A DNA stretch of 64,000 nt, from the NCBI RefSeq assembly GCF_014697585.1, contig NZ_JACJSB010000011.1:1-64000 (forward strand). The letters run 5' to 3'. Source of the stretch: Dolichospermum sp. FACHB-1091 (lineage in GTDB: Bacteria; Cyanobacteriota; Cyanobacteriia; Cyanobacteriales; Nostocaceae). The position numbers and the translations under genes were made by a program. The number at the start of each line of letters is the position of its first letter. Within the stretch, counting starts at the first letter, position 1. The notes beneath the pieces are model-generated. The model made no database searches and had not been told where the DNA came from. It saw only the letters and a program-made list of their open reading frames with translations. Of the stretch, positions 46,742 to 56,234 are shown one piece after another.

Positions 46742-46842
46742 TCTGTGGACTAGGAAATGCTATAAGAAGATGAAGATAATTTTCCCTCTTCGTTTTTTGT
46801 TTCTTCTTCCTGACTCGGTAACTTCTAAAAAATTACTTATAT

Positions 46843-48942
46843 ATGAACTCAAACGGAACTAATTCTCACTCTAAAGCCCCCCGTCCTCGTTATCGCCGTC
46901 AAAAACACAGAAAAGCGCGGATAACGAACAAAGGACTTTATATTCGAGCCATTAGGGATGCTTTTATGAAATTGCATCCTCGATATGCTATCAAAAATCC
47001 GGTGATGTTTTTGGTATGGGTAGGAACAATTATCACCTTTTCTGTGACGATTTATCCCCAATTATTTGGACCGATAAACCAAAAAAACCCCTATTTATTT
47101 AATGGGCTGTTAACGGGAATTTTGCTGTTTACGATTCTATTTAGTAACTTTGCTGAAGCTGTAGCGGAGGGAAGGGGGAAAGCCCAAGCTGATACTTTAC
47201 GTTCAACGCAGTCAGCTACTAACGCCAAAAAGATTGGTGTTGACGGCACAATTATAGAAGTTCCGGCCACGAGTTTAAACCGGGGGGATACTATCCACGT
47301 CGTATCAGGTGATATCATTCCTGCGGACGGTGAAGTGATCATGGGTGTCGCGTCTGTGGATGAATCAGCGATTACTGGCGAATCTGCTCCTGTTCTCAAA
47401 GAATCAGGTTCGGATGTTGCCAGTTCCGTTACAGGAGGTACACGCATTATATCCGATGAACTGATTATTCGTGTTACGGCTGAAGCTGGTAAAGGCTTTA
47501 TTGACCGGATGATTGCTTTAGTAGAAGGAGCAGAGCGCACTAAAACGCCTAATGAAATTGCTTTAACAGTATTATTAGCGGTTCTGAGCTTGGTATTTCT
47601 ATTTGTAGTGGCAACTCTTCCTGCCTTTGCTTACTATGTAAATAGTCCTGTTAGTGTACCGGTTCTCATTGCTCTGCTAGTAGCACTTATACCCACAACT
47701 ATCGGCGGTTTACTGAGTACCATTGGTATTGCAGGTATGGATAGGGTAGCTCAATTTAACGTCATTGCTACCTCTGGAAGAGCCATAGAAGCCTGTGGAG
47801 ATATAAGTACCCTAGTTCTTGACAAAACTGGGACAATCACCCTGGGAAACCGTTTAGCAGAGGAGTTTATTCCTATCAATGGCCACTCAGTTATAGAAAT
47901 TGCTAATGTAGCTTTGGCAGCTAGTATCTTTGATGATACTCCAGAAGGTAAATCTATTGTTCGACTGGCAGAAAGGTTAGGTGCAAATTTTGATTTAGAC
48001 CGTAAACAAGCCCAGGGAATAGAATTTTCGGCCAAAACTCGCATGAGTGGTACTAATTTACCTGGTGGTAGGGAAGTAAGAAAAGGTTCGGTAGAAGCAA
48101 TTAAAGGCTTTATCCTATCGCGTCATGGACGGAATAATCCAGAATTAGATGTTGCTTATGAGCAAGTTTCTCGTCAAGGTGGTACACCCTTAGCGGTTTG
48201 TCTTGATCATGAAATTTACGGTGTTATCTATCTCAAAGATATTGTTAAACCGGGTATCCGTGAACGATTTGACCAACTCCGACGTATGGGGGTACGAACA
48301 ATCATGCTCACGGGAGATAATCGTATTACTGCTTCTGTAATTGCTCAAGAAGCGGGAGTAGACGAATTTATCGCTGAAGCTACCCCAGAAGATAAAATTA
48401 CTGTGATTCAACGGGAACAGGCTGAGGGTAAAATAGTAGCGATGACGGGAGATGGAACTAATGACGCTCCCGCTTTAGCACAGGCTAATGTAGGTGTGGC
48501 CATGAATACGGGAACACAAGCCGCCAAAGAAGCCGCCAATATGGTAGATTTAGATTCCGATCCTACCAAATTAATTGATATTGTTAGTATTGGTAAGCAG
48601 TTGTTAATTACCCGTGGAGCATTGACAACCTTTTCTATTGCAAATGATATTGCTAAATATTTTGCGATTATTCCCGTACTTTTCACTGCTGCTAAATTAG
48701 AAAGTCTGAATATTATGAAGTTAACTAGTGTTAATTCGGCTATTCTGTCCGCATTAATTTACAATGCTTTAATTATTCCCGCTTTGATTCCCCTAGCATT
48801 AAAAGGTATTCAATTTCGACCTTTGACAGCTAATCAACTTTTGCAACGAAATATTTTAATTTATGGCTTAGGTGGGGTAATTGCGCCATTTATTGCGATT
48901 AAGTTCATAGATATGATGATTACATTTGTCGGTTTAGCTTAA
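46843..48942 (+). CDS. kdpB: potassium-transporting P-type ATPase subunit B
   Basis: KdpB is the ATP-hydrolysing subunit of the Kdp pump. At 699 aa it has the phosphorylated aspartate D327 in [11 protein letters not shown], the actuator motif [11 protein letters not shown], and hinge motifs [10 protein letters not shown] and [13 protein letters not shown]. The N-terminal 40 residues are basic and low-complexity. It is followed by kdpF and kdpC after a palindromic repeat. Expression is normally induced by low potassium or desiccation; no kdpD/kdpE gene is seen here. Confidence 0.96.
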   Translation: MNSNGTNSHSKAPRPRYRRQKHRKARITNKGLYIRAIRDAFMKLHPRYAIKNPVMFLVWVGTIITFSVTIYPQLFGPINQKNPYLFNGLLTGILLFTILFSNFAEAVAEGRGKAQADTLRSTQSATNAKKIGVDGTIIEVPATSLNRGDTIHVVSGDIIPADGEVIMGVASVDESAITGESAPVLKESGSDVASSVTGGTRIISDELIIRVTAEAGKGFIDRMIALVEGAERTKTPNEIALTVLLAVLSLVFLFVVATLPAFAYYVNSPVSVPVLIALLVALIPTTIGGLLSTIGIAGMDRVAQFNVIATSGRAIEACGDISTLVLDKTGTITLGNRLAEEFIPINGHSVIEIANVALAASIFDDTPEGKSIVRLAERLGANFDLDRKQAQGIEFSAKTRMSGTNLPGGREVRKGSVEAIKGFILSRHGRNNPELDVAYEQVSRQGGTPLAVCLDHEIYGVIYLKDIVKPGIRERFDQLRRMGVRTIMLTGDNRITASVIAQEAGVDEFIAEATPEDKITVIQREQAEGKIVAMTGDGTNDAPALAQANVGVAMNTGTQAAKEAANMVDLDSDPTKLIDIVSIGKQLLITRGALTTFSIANDIAKYFAIIPVLFTAAKLESLNIMKLTSVNSAILSALIYNALIIPALIPLALKGIQFRPLTANQLLQRNILIYGLGGVIAPFIAIKFIDMMITFVGLA

Positions 48943-49017
48943 ATTAAATTATTAAATTAAGCGGTTAATTATTCTTGAGATATCACTATTGTATAATCCA
49001 GTTTAATCAAGGATAAT

Positions 49018-49094
49018 TGTAGGTTGGGTAGAGCGACAGCGAAACCCAACACATTCATGAAGTTCTTGGGTTTTGTTCCTCAACCCAACCTACA
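49018..49094. repeat. palindromic repeat with TGTAGGTTGGG ends
   Basis: TGTAGGTTGGG and CCCAACCTACA bound a 77-base element between kdpB and kdpF, with inner CGAAACCCAACA and TTGGGTTTTG. A close relative is at 35112-35197. It is a second repeat interrupting the kdp operon. Confidence 0.8.
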
Positions 49095-49160
49095 CAATTT
49101 AACAGAATTGTTGTATAATCTGCATTTCTTAAACCTGATCTGATCAAACTGATAAAATTT

Positions 49161-49367
49161 ATGAGATTATCCAGATTTAAATCCCAATTACCCATCATTA
49201 TTTTTCTGGTGATGTGTTTAAATTTATTGATTGCTCCAGTGGTTTATGCTAATAGTGGTGGTAGCTTAGATAAAGTTTCTGCTTGGGCAATTGGTATTTT
49301 AGGTTTTACGACTTTAATGTTAGTAGTTTATTTGTTTATAGTCATTTTTCAGCCAGAACGCTTTTAA
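49161..49367 (+). CDS. kdpF: Kdp small subunit (KdpF-like; KdpG of Anabaena)
   Basis: A 68-aa protein. Residues 1-32 look like a signal or first membrane segment (PIIIFLVMCLNLLIAPVVYA). The C-terminal half, GILGFTTLMLVVYLFIVIF followed by QPERF, is the KdpF single helix that stabilises KdpABC. Anabaena kdp operons have a small gene in the same place, called kdpG as I recall. It lies between kdpB and kdpC, 46 bases before kdpC. Confidence 0.8.
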   Translation: MRLSRFKSQLPIIIFLVMCLNLLIAPVVYANSGGSLDKVSAWAIGILGFTTLMLVVYLFIVIFQPERF

Positions 49368-49413
49368 TAATTTACCAATTAAAACAAGTTTAAATAAAAT
49401 TAAAGATGAAATT

Positions 49414-50013
49414 ATGTCTATTTTTAGAGAAATTTTCAGAGCGGTCAGAATTACTCTGGTAATTTGGTTATTAACGGCAATTATATATCCCCTGTTTATA
49501 TTGCTAGTAGGCCAGTCAATTTTTCCATTTTCAGCTAATGGTAGTATCATATCAAATGTCAATGCTCAACCCATTGGTTCAACTTTAATTGGTCAAGGAT
49601 TTACCTCAGACCGTTATTTTCATGGTCGTCCTAGTGCTGTTAGATATAGCCAAGGTCAAAAAGCTGAACCTACTGGTATTTCTGGAGGTAGTAATTTTGC
49701 TCCTACTAATCCTCAACTCCAGGAACGCATTCTCAAACAAGCTGAAGAATTGCAAAATGAAAATAAACAAGCTGTGGCTGATTTGATTTATACATCAGCT
49801 TCAGGTTTAGATCCCCATATTTCTTTGAAAGCAGCACGAGAACAAATAGCAAGAGTAGCACAGGCACGGGGGATAAAGGAAGATGAGATCATCCCGTTAA
49901 TTACCAGATATATTGATGGCAGATTTTTGGGGATTTTCGGTGAACCTGGGGTAAATATTTTACGTTTAAATTATGCCCTGGATTTACAAGAGATCAATCG
50001 TGAACAAAATTAG
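49414..50013 (+). CDS. kdpC: potassium-transporting ATPase subunit C
   Basis: KdpC is the membrane-anchored accessory subunit that binds near KdpB. At 199 aa it has one N-terminal helix (LVIWLLTAIIYPLFILLVGQ) followed by the family blocks LIGQGFTSDRYFHGRPSA and SASGLDPHIS, then GEPGVNILRLNYAL at the end. It closes the visible operon. The truncated kdpD that follows in some Anabaena operons is absent: anmK comes next. Confidence 0.95.
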   Translation: MSIFREIFRAVRITLVIWLLTAIIYPLFILLVGQSIFPFSANGSIISNVNAQPIGSTLIGQGFTSDRYFHGRPSAVRYSQGQKAEPTGISGGSNFAPTNPQLQERILKQAEELQNENKQAVADLIYTSASGLDPHISLKAAREQIARVAQARGIKEDEIIPLITRYIDGRFLGIFGEPGVNILRLNYALDLQEINREQN

Positions 50014-50106
50014 TTGTTGGTCGGTTGTCAATTAGTCATTTTTTTTTGACATGGGTAATGGGGATGAATTACACTGCTATTGATATCCATAAAAGTATTT
50101 GAGTCA

Positions 50107-51264
50107 ATGCACCCGACTCGTGTTATCGGTTTAATGAGTGGTACATCTGTAGATGGTATAGATACCGCTTTAGTGGAAATTTCTGGCAGGGATTTGGATC
50201 TGAAGGTGGAGTTGATAGCGGGGGAAACATATCCCTATCCCCCGCGACTCAGAGAACAAATTCTAGAACTTGGCGCTGGCGCTGCTGTATCAATGGCAGA
50301 ATTAGCTACCATAGATGATGCTATATCCCGGACTTTTGCTGAAGCTGCCCAATTTATCCAAGTTGGTCATCAAGCAGCTACTCTGATCGGTTCTCATGGT
50401 CAAACTGTTTACCATCGTCCCCGTCAAGAAGCAGGGGAACTGGGTTATAGTTTGCAACTGGGACGGGGATCATTAATTGCCCATTTAACTGGTATTACTA
50501 CTGTCAGTAATTTCCGAACTGCTGATATTGCAGTTAGTGGCCATGGTGCGCCCCTTGTTCCTAGAGTTGATGCCTATTTACTGGGTGATGCACAGGAGGA
50601 ACGTTGTATACAAAATATTGGCGGTATCGGTAATGTAACTTACCTACCAGCAGTCAGTGATAATTGGTTGTCCCAAATTCGCGGTTGGGATACAGGTCCA
50701 GGTAATAGTCTATTGGATTTGGCTGTACAACATTTTACCAATGGGGCTAAAACCTATGATGAAAATGGTGATTGGGCAGCTAGTGGTACACCATGTTATC
50801 CATTGGTAGAAAAATGGCTCAGTCATGAGTATTTTCACTTACCACCTCCTAAATCTACTGGACGTGAGTTATTTGGTGTTGCTTATTTACATCAATGTTT
50901 AGAAGATGCTCAAGGCTACCAGTTCAGTACATGGCCTGCGGATTTTTTGGCAACCATTACAGAACTGACGGCGGTTTCTATTGTTCACAATTATGACACT
51001 TTTCTACCAAGAAGACCACATCAGGTGTTATTATGTGGTGGTGGTAGTCGTAATATTTACTTAAAACGGCGGTTAGAGTTGTTACTGGGGAAAGTTCCAG
51101 TTTCTACTACGGATAAGCTTGGTATGAGCGCTTCCTTTAAGGAGGCGATCGCTTTTGCGGTTTTAGCATACTGGCGCAGTATCGGTATTCCTGGTAACTT
51201 ACCTTCTGTGACAGGAGCATCTCAGGAGGTGCTGTTAGGGGAAATTCACGGTAATTATCGCTAA
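50107..51264 (+). CDS. anmK: anhydro-N-acetylmuramic acid kinase
   Basis: AnmK phosphorylates and opens 1,6-anhydro-MurNAc, recycling cell-wall turnover products. From ATG 50107 it is 385 aa, starting [19 protein letters not shown], which is the family's phosphate-binding start. Other marks are [25 protein letters not shown] and GWDTGPGN. An in-frame TTG at 50080 is less likely. MltA, which makes anhydro-muropeptides, is encoded 6 kb away on the other strand. Confidence 0.93.
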   Translation: MHPTRVIGLMSGTSVDGIDTALVEISGRDLDLKVELIAGETYPYPPRLREQILELGAGAAVSMAELATIDDAISRTFAEAAQFIQVGHQAATLIGSHGQTVYHRPRQEAGELGYSLQLGRGSLIAHLTGITTVSNFRTADIAVSGHGAPLVPRVDAYLLGDAQEERCIQNIGGIGNVTYLPAVSDNWLSQIRGWDTGPGNSLLDLAVQHFTNGAKTYDENGDWAASGTPCYPLVEKWLSHEYFHLPPPKSTGRELFGVAYLHQCLEDAQGYQFSTWPADFLATITELTAVSIVHNYDTFLPRRPHQVLLCGGGSRNIYLKRRLELLLGKVPVSTTDKLGMSASFKEAIAFAVLAYWRSIGIPGNLPSVTGASQEVLLGEIHGNYR

Positions 51265-51301
51265 TTATCCCTAATTTCAGGCTATATCCCCGGATTTTTC
51301 T

Positions 51302-51499
51302 CTAGGCCATGCTAGAACCTGAGTCTAGACCCCACTGTTGTTTAAGCAGTTCTTGATAAGTTGCTTCACGCACCATCATTTGCCTATACAGCTTAACTAA
51401 AAAGTCTTGAGCTTGTTCATGGCTCATCTGTTGGACTTGTGTAGCAAAGGAGCAAATGCTAAATTGCTGTTCCAAGGACAGTTCAATTGGTTGATTCAT
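51302..51499 (-). CDS. nblA: phycobilisome degradation protein NblA
   Basis: NblA is the small adaptor that brings the Clp protease to phycobiliproteins during nitrogen or other starvation. From ATG 51499 (GGAG ten bases upstream) it is 65 aa. The family pattern is clear: LSLEQQFSICSFATQV, then MSHEQAQDFLVKLYRQMMVR and the closing EATYQELLKQQWG. Cys at position 17 (often Arg or Lys in relatives) is a small oddity. It is normally controlled by NtcA; I did not find a clean GTA-N8-TAC site upstream. Confidence 0.93.
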   Translation of the reverse strand: MNQPIELSLEQQFSICSFATQVQQMSHEQAQDFLVKLYRQMMVREATYQELLKQQWGLDSGSSMA

Positions 51500-52123
51500 A
51501 ATGAACTCCAAAACAAACAACGTATAAAAACGACATTGACAACAGAATTGAAGAGTTAGGAGTCAGTAGTAAACAGTAAAACGGGCTTTTACTTGTTACT
51601 TAGGTTCTGTACTGCTTTTGTCTGCAATTTGCTATGTCACATAAACATCCGTAGAAGTGATTTCTGGATTTTGGTTAACATTTGTTTCTCTATATTAAGA
51701 AATATAACAAATGTTTGACAGTTTGCCCATCTTTTGAAATTTATTTCTCACTAGAGGTAACTAATTGGGTTTTCATCTAGATGCTGTAGACAGTTGACAT
51801 GATATTTGCTGTTTATTTAGACATAATACCCGGTGGAATATGTCAGTTGGGGTAATTAGAAAAATTTAAACTCCTATGATATTTGGAGGGTAGAAATATT
51901 TTTAGCAAGTTATTGATAGGAAAAATGCTCAAATTGAACAAAATGTTAAGTATATTTAGGACTTGCAGAAGAAACAGAAAACCTGGATAATTATAGCACT
52001 TCCAGGTGTCCTGTGGTACAAAACTAACCCACTCTAAGACCAAAAGTTTATCTTTTGTCTCATTTAATACTTTTGAAACATCCTCTAAGATAGAAATCAA
52101 AAAATTTAGAAAAACTCAGTCAT
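51500..52123. other. divergent promoter region of nblA and dnaE-C
   Basis: About 620 bases. The short open frame 51843-52100 (-) has no recognisable product. AT-rich runs could hold promoters for the two divergent genes. I see no RNA gene or long repeat here. Confidence 0.45.
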
Positions 52124-53488
52124 ATGGTTAAAATAATTTCTCGCAAATATGTCGGTCAAGCCACTGTTTATGATATTGGTGTAGAAAGTGACCACAATTT
52201 TGTGATCAAAAATGGTTTTGTCGCTGCTAATTGTTTCAATAAATCTCACTCCACTGCTTACGCTTACGTAACTTACCAAACATCATATTTAAAAGCAAAT
52301 TATCCATTGGAATATATGGCCGCGCTGTTAACCGCTAACAGTGGTGATACTGACAAAGTACGGAAGTATCTTGATAATTGCTCTAATATGGGTATCACTA
52401 TTGATCCACCAGATGTGAATCGCTCTGGTCTAGATTTTACACCAGTAGATGGCAAAATTTTATTTGGATTTTCGGCGGTGCGAAATGTGGGACAAAATGC
52501 GATCGCTTCTATTTTAGAAGCAAGAGAACAATCAGGGGAATTAGTCCCATTTCAATCTCTCGCGGATTTTTGCGACCGTGTTGATTTACGAGCTATGAAC
52601 CGGCGCACTTTAGAATCACTGATTAATTGCGGTGCTTTTGATAAAATTGAACCTAATCGCAACCAATTAATCCATGATTCTGAATTAGTTTATGAGTGGG
52701 CCCAATCCCGTGCTAAAGATAAGGCTAGTGGACAGGGAAGCATCTTTGATTTATTAGGAAGTGGATTTGCAGGTAATAATAATCAGCTACAGAAAAACTC
52801 TTTTGAATCTGCACCGAAAGCTCCTCCTGTCAATGATTTACCACCTCAAGAAAAGTTACGAATGGAAAAGGAATTATTAGGATTTTATTTATCAGACCAT
52901 CCTCTCAAATCTATCAGACAATCATCATCTATCCTTGCACCAATTAATTTAGCACAACTGGGCCAACAAAAGGATGATTCTATACTTTGTGCGGTAGTAA
53001 TGTTGAATAATGTTAAAAAAGTAATGACAAAAAAAGGTGAACCAATGGCAATTTTGCAAGTTGAAGATTTATCTGCTACTACAGAAGCTATTGTTTTTCC
53101 TAAAACTTATGAACGCATTAGTTCTATACTAGCAGTTGATGCTAGATTAATTATTTGGGGTAAGGTAGATCGTCGTGATGAACAAAGTCAATTTATTCTG
53201 GAAGATGCAGAAACTGTAGAAATGGTAAAAATGATTTTAGTGGAACTTAGTCCACAACAAGCGGGGACTATTGAAGAACAACATCGTCTAAATACAATTC
53301 TCAAAGCCCAAGCTGGAGATAAGGATAATAAATCAAAAGTACCAGTAATTGGCATTGTTCAAGCAGGAAATCATCGAGAAATTGTCCGGTTTGGTAGACA
53401 GTTTTGGGTACAAGATTCAGGAACAGCACTGCAAGCATTACAAAGTGCTAAATTTCACGCTGATATTAAACAATTGACCAGTGGTTAA
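52124..53488 (+). CDS. dnaE: DNA polymerase III alpha subunit, C-terminal half with split-intein C-fragment
   Basis: A 454-aa protein. Residues 1-36 (MVKIISRKYVGQATVYDIGV to NGFVAAN) are the C-terminal half of the cyanobacterial DnaE split intein. Asn36 ends the intein and Cys37 begins the extein (CFNKSHSTAY), as required for trans-splicing. The remaining 418 residues are the DnaE C-terminal region: the end of the polymerase core, helix-hairpin-helix (LESLINCGAFDKI) and the OB-fold (ILCAVVMLNNVKKVMTKKGE). The N-terminal partner gene must lie elsewhere in the genome. Length and residues are normal for a working split DnaE. Confidence 0.96.
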   Translation: MVKIISRKYVGQATVYDIGVESDHNFVIKNGFVAANCFNKSHSTAYAYVTYQTSYLKANYPLEYMAALLTANSGDTDKVRKYLDNCSNMGITIDPPDVNRSGLDFTPVDGKILFGFSAVRNVGQNAIASILEAREQSGELVPFQSLADFCDRVDLRAMNRRTLESLINCGAFDKIEPNRNQLIHDSELVYEWAQSRAKDKASGQGSIFDLLGSGFAGNNNQLQKNSFESAPKAPPVNDLPPQEKLRMEKELLGFYLSDHPLKSIRQSSSILAPINLAQLGQQKDDSILCAVVMLNNVKKVMTKKGEPMAILQVEDLSATTEAIVFPKTYERISSILAVDARLIIWGKVDRRDEQSQFILEDAETVEMVKMILVELSPQQAGTIEEQHRLNTILKAQAGDKDNKSKVPVIGIVQAGNHREIVRFGRQFWVQDSGTALQALQSAKFHADIKQLTSG

Positions 53489-53999
53489 GCATGAATACAA
53501 AGATGGCACATTTTTAAGACTTACCCAAAAACTCTCTCAATTTTCTATTTCTTTATGTATGTAATATCTTTCTTTAAGAGACTCTACTGATTAGCATGGT
53601 CTGTTAATAGGACTCTTATGTTTTCTGCTGCTTTATTAATTTGATACCTTATTTAATTTTAGTATATACTTACAATCAAATATAAATATTTACTATTAAA
53701 TAATGAATACAATCTTATGCCATTGTAATGTGATCTTATGCTATTGTAATGCGATCTTAGATTATTGTCAGGCAAACTTGTACCTTAGTTGTATTTAAAG
53801 ATAAAGCAATTGTTAAAACAGTTAGGATATAGATTAACAATTAAACTTAATCCACAAAAAATTTTTACTCATGATTTGTAACTTATAACTTCTGACTTAG
53901 TGACTTTTATTGTATGATTTTGACAGTGAAATTGTGAAAAAAGCGATTTGTTTGTCAATGCAAACCGCCTTAATTGCTGCTAAATATGTAATATTGCTA
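53489..53999. other. AT-rich spacer with repeat remnants between convergent genes
   Basis: No gene supported. At 53516-53540, AAGACTTACCCAAAAACTC followed by TCTCAA resembles a decayed left end of the AGGACTTACGCA element family without a right end. The 21-base tandem repeat at 53712-53774 is listed separately. Confidence 0.55.
53712..53774 (+). repeat. 21-base tandem repeat, three copies
   Basis: Units begin at 53712, 53733 and 53754. The first two share ATCTTATGC then ATTGTAATG; the third has diverged. AT-rich, non-coding, in the spacer between dnaE-C and the convergent DUF4912 gene. Confidence 0.8.
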
Positions 54000-55796
54000 T
54001 TAATTCTCCTTCTTTTCCTGAAAAAACTTTTGGTAGATAGTTTTAGTATCTTCTTCATCAACAGAAGTAGCTATCATTTGATAATCAACCAGGTTATCCA
54101 CAAAAGGAACAGATACCTTAAATGTACCATCAGCATTGAGTTTGATATTTTGACCATCAATAGTGACAATTGCATCTTGTTTTGTTGCACCATAAATAAC
54201 TAATTCCGTGTCAACAACAAACCAAAAGTCTGTACTGGGAGTACCAAAGACGTGAACTGTAGCAGAACGCGCCAAACATATCCACTGGTAATTATTAATT
54301 AAATAACCAATTTCTGTCATGTAATCACGTTCACCTTTGGGAATAGGTATATAACAATCATGGATTGCAGTTTCACATTCATATTGTTGCACCAATTCAG
54401 GAAGCTGATAGCTAAGGTCAAGATGAGTAACATCATAGAGACGTACAGCTAAAGTGATAAATCGTTGATTTTGTAATATCTGTTGATGATTTATAGCTTG
54501 TTTTAGCTTATCGCTATCAGAAATATACCAAGATACATAAGCCCATTTGGGAGTGCGGGGTGTGAAGACAATTCTGGTATTTTCACTCGCATTGATTTGA
54601 TTAATAGTAGTCCAAGCTTCTATTTCTGCATCTAACCCCATTGCGATGTCTTCATCTGTGGTTGTAGGATGGAATGAAGTCGCTAATATCTCTTCTACTA
54701 TCTCAGATGTATTAAGTTGAATGTCATTGGTTATCGAATTTAAAGCCTCTTCCAGATTCAATGGTAAATCAGACAGTAAATTTTGATCCTGTGGTAGTTG
54801 CTTAATAGGTGTAGGGGATATACCGAGTAATTCTGATAAAGATATATTGTTATCTTTCTTAAATGGTTTAGGAGGCGTATCGAGTAATTCTGATAAAGAT
54901 ATGATCTTAGGATCAGATTCAGATTCAGATTCAGATATTGGTGTTGGTGATTCAGGTGCTTCTAGCAGAGAATTGGTAAATTCATCTGTAGGTATATCTG
55001 CATCAATTAGGTTGTGATGAATATTGGGGATTTGTGGATAATGATTATTAACGACAATGACAGGAGCTTCTGTATCCCACATTATGCTACTATAGTCCGA
55101 ATCAAGTTGATTAATTTCCTTAATTTCCTTTGCCTGATTGATTGAGGAAATTGTCTGTGGTAGATCTATAACAGCTAGATTACTTGCGGGTGTTACTTCT
55201 GGGGAGATTTCCTCTTGGAAGTGATTATCATTGAATCCATTGTGATTGTTAGTTGTGGTTGGTGTAGCTATCTCACCAAGGGTCTCCTCTGCTGCTTCCC
55301 CAAAGAGACACGTTTCAGGTATCGTCTCTGAATCTGATATATCTGAAGCTGAGATAGAATCTGTTTTTGAATTTAGGGACTGCTTTTTTCTTCTCCACCA
55401 CAAAGGTAAACAGCTAGTTAAACCAGCAATTAAAAATAAGGGTAATAGCAGGAAGAACCCCAGATTTTTGGTGATCATTGAGGGCTGACTAAAGGGATTT
55501 ACCAACTGTATTTCACCACCAATTCTGAGAGGCTGTTGTGTAACTCGGATTTCTGGAATAGTTGATAAAGATGGATTTTGATTAACTGTAGAGGTTGCTG
55601 TTGGGCTTACAGTAGAAGTTGTGGTAGGAGTTGCGCTAGGGGTAACATTAGCAAGGTAAAAAGCAGGAGAATGATTCTGAGACTTGGAGTGGACTGGTGC
55701 GGAAATCAAGAGATTTGCTACTGTGGAACTGGCAGTTATGGACATTAATAAAGCCAGATTGATAATTACGTTGTCTTTTTTTTGTTCTTGCCACAT
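54000..55796 (-). CDS. DUF4912 domain protein with signal/membrane N-terminus
   Basis: About 598 aa from ATG 55796 (MWQEQKKDNVIINL). A hydrophobic start (about 10-35) and a second membrane segment (MITKNLGFFLLLPLFLIAGL, about 120-140, followed by WWRRKKQ) frame a Thr/Ser/Pro-rich stretch. Then comes a long acidic linker with SLSELLDTPPKPFKK and SLSELLGISPTPIKQ repeats. The C-terminal 200 residues are DUF4912 (TPRTPKWAYVSWYISDSDK; ATVHVFGTPSTDFWFVVDTE). The function of the domain is unknown. An in-frame ATG at 55835 is possible. The linker repeats look like docking motifs. Confidence 0.8.
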   Translation of the reverse strand: MWQEQKKDNVIINLALLMSITASSTVANLLISAPVHSKSQNHSPAFYLANVTPSATPTTTSTVSPTATSTVNQNPSLSTIPEIRVTQQPLRIGGEIQLVNPFSQPSMITKNLGFFLLLPLFLIAGLTSCLPLWWRRKKQSLNSKTDSISASDISDSETIPETCLFGEAAEETLGEIATPTTTNNHNGFNDNHFQEEISPEVTPASNLAVIDLPQTISSINQAKEIKEINQLDSDYSSIMWDTEAPVIVVNNHYPQIPNIHHNLIDADIPTDEFTNSLLEAPESPTPISESESESDPKIISLSELLDTPPKPFKKDNNISLSELLGISPTPIKQLPQDQNLLSDLPLNLEEALNSITNDIQLNTSEIVEEILATSFHPTTTDEDIAMGLDAEIEAWTTINQINASENTRIVFTPRTPKWAYVSWYISDSDKLKQAINHQQILQNQRFITLAVRLYDVTHLDLSYQLPELVQQYECETAIHDCYIPIPKGERDYMTEIGYLINNYQWICLARSATVHVFGTPSTDFWFVVDTELVIYGATKQDAIVTIDGQNIKLNADGTFKVSVPFVDNLVDYQMIATSVDEEDTKTIYQKFFQEKKEN

Positions 55797-56011
55797 ATAT
55801 CCGTGATTAAGATAAAATAAATGGACCATTGACAAATACTGAAAATATTTTTTTTGATTGAGCAGACAGGCTAATTATACAACTTCAGTCATTTTTATCT
55901 GTAATAACACAAGTGATGAGAATAAAAAAGGAGTTAGAAGTTGGCGGTCGGCTTCCAACCCGTCCCGGAAATTTATTTCCGGTCTGATAGTTAAGGTGCT
56001 TTAAGATGCAC

Positions 56012-56162
56012 TACAGGGGTTTCTGCTCGAGGTACATCCTAAGCCCCCTCCTCGCAGCCCCCTCAATCCCCCCGCTGCGGGGGGAAGAAAAGGATAAACT
56101 TTTGATATTGGAGGGGGTTGGGGGTGGGGTTCTTGTACCTCATAACATCGGGAAGTGCTGTA
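56012..56162. repeat. MITE-like element related to the IS630 end at 1-113
   Basis: The right end TGTACCTCATAACATCGGGA then AGTGCTGTA (56134-56162) matches the IS630-type terminus at 85-113. The left end TACAGGGGTTTCTGCTCGAG then GTACA (56012-56036) is its degenerate inverted copy. About 150 bases, non-coding, filled with CCCCCTC/GAGGGGG repeats. It could be mobilised by an IS630-type transposase; that is inferred. Confidence 0.6.
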
Positions 56163-56234
56163 TTTTAAAATAAAAATCAGAATTTATTTTCTCAGGCTAG
56201 GCACGCCCCAGGCATCGCTCTTTTCCCTACGTAA

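Noticed and set aside
47091-48686. Several antisense open frames across kdpB
   Set aside because: They mirror the codon pattern of kdpB on the opposite strand and have no independent start signals or recognisable products.
51843-52100. 85-codon open frame on the minus strand upstream of dnaE-C
   Set aside because: Low-complexity, hydrophobic and Asn/Leu-rich text with no recognised family; more likely promoter DNA.
53910-54203. 97-codon open frame on the plus strand
   Set aside because: Most of it is the antisense of the DUF4912 gene end, and the start lacks a ribosome site.
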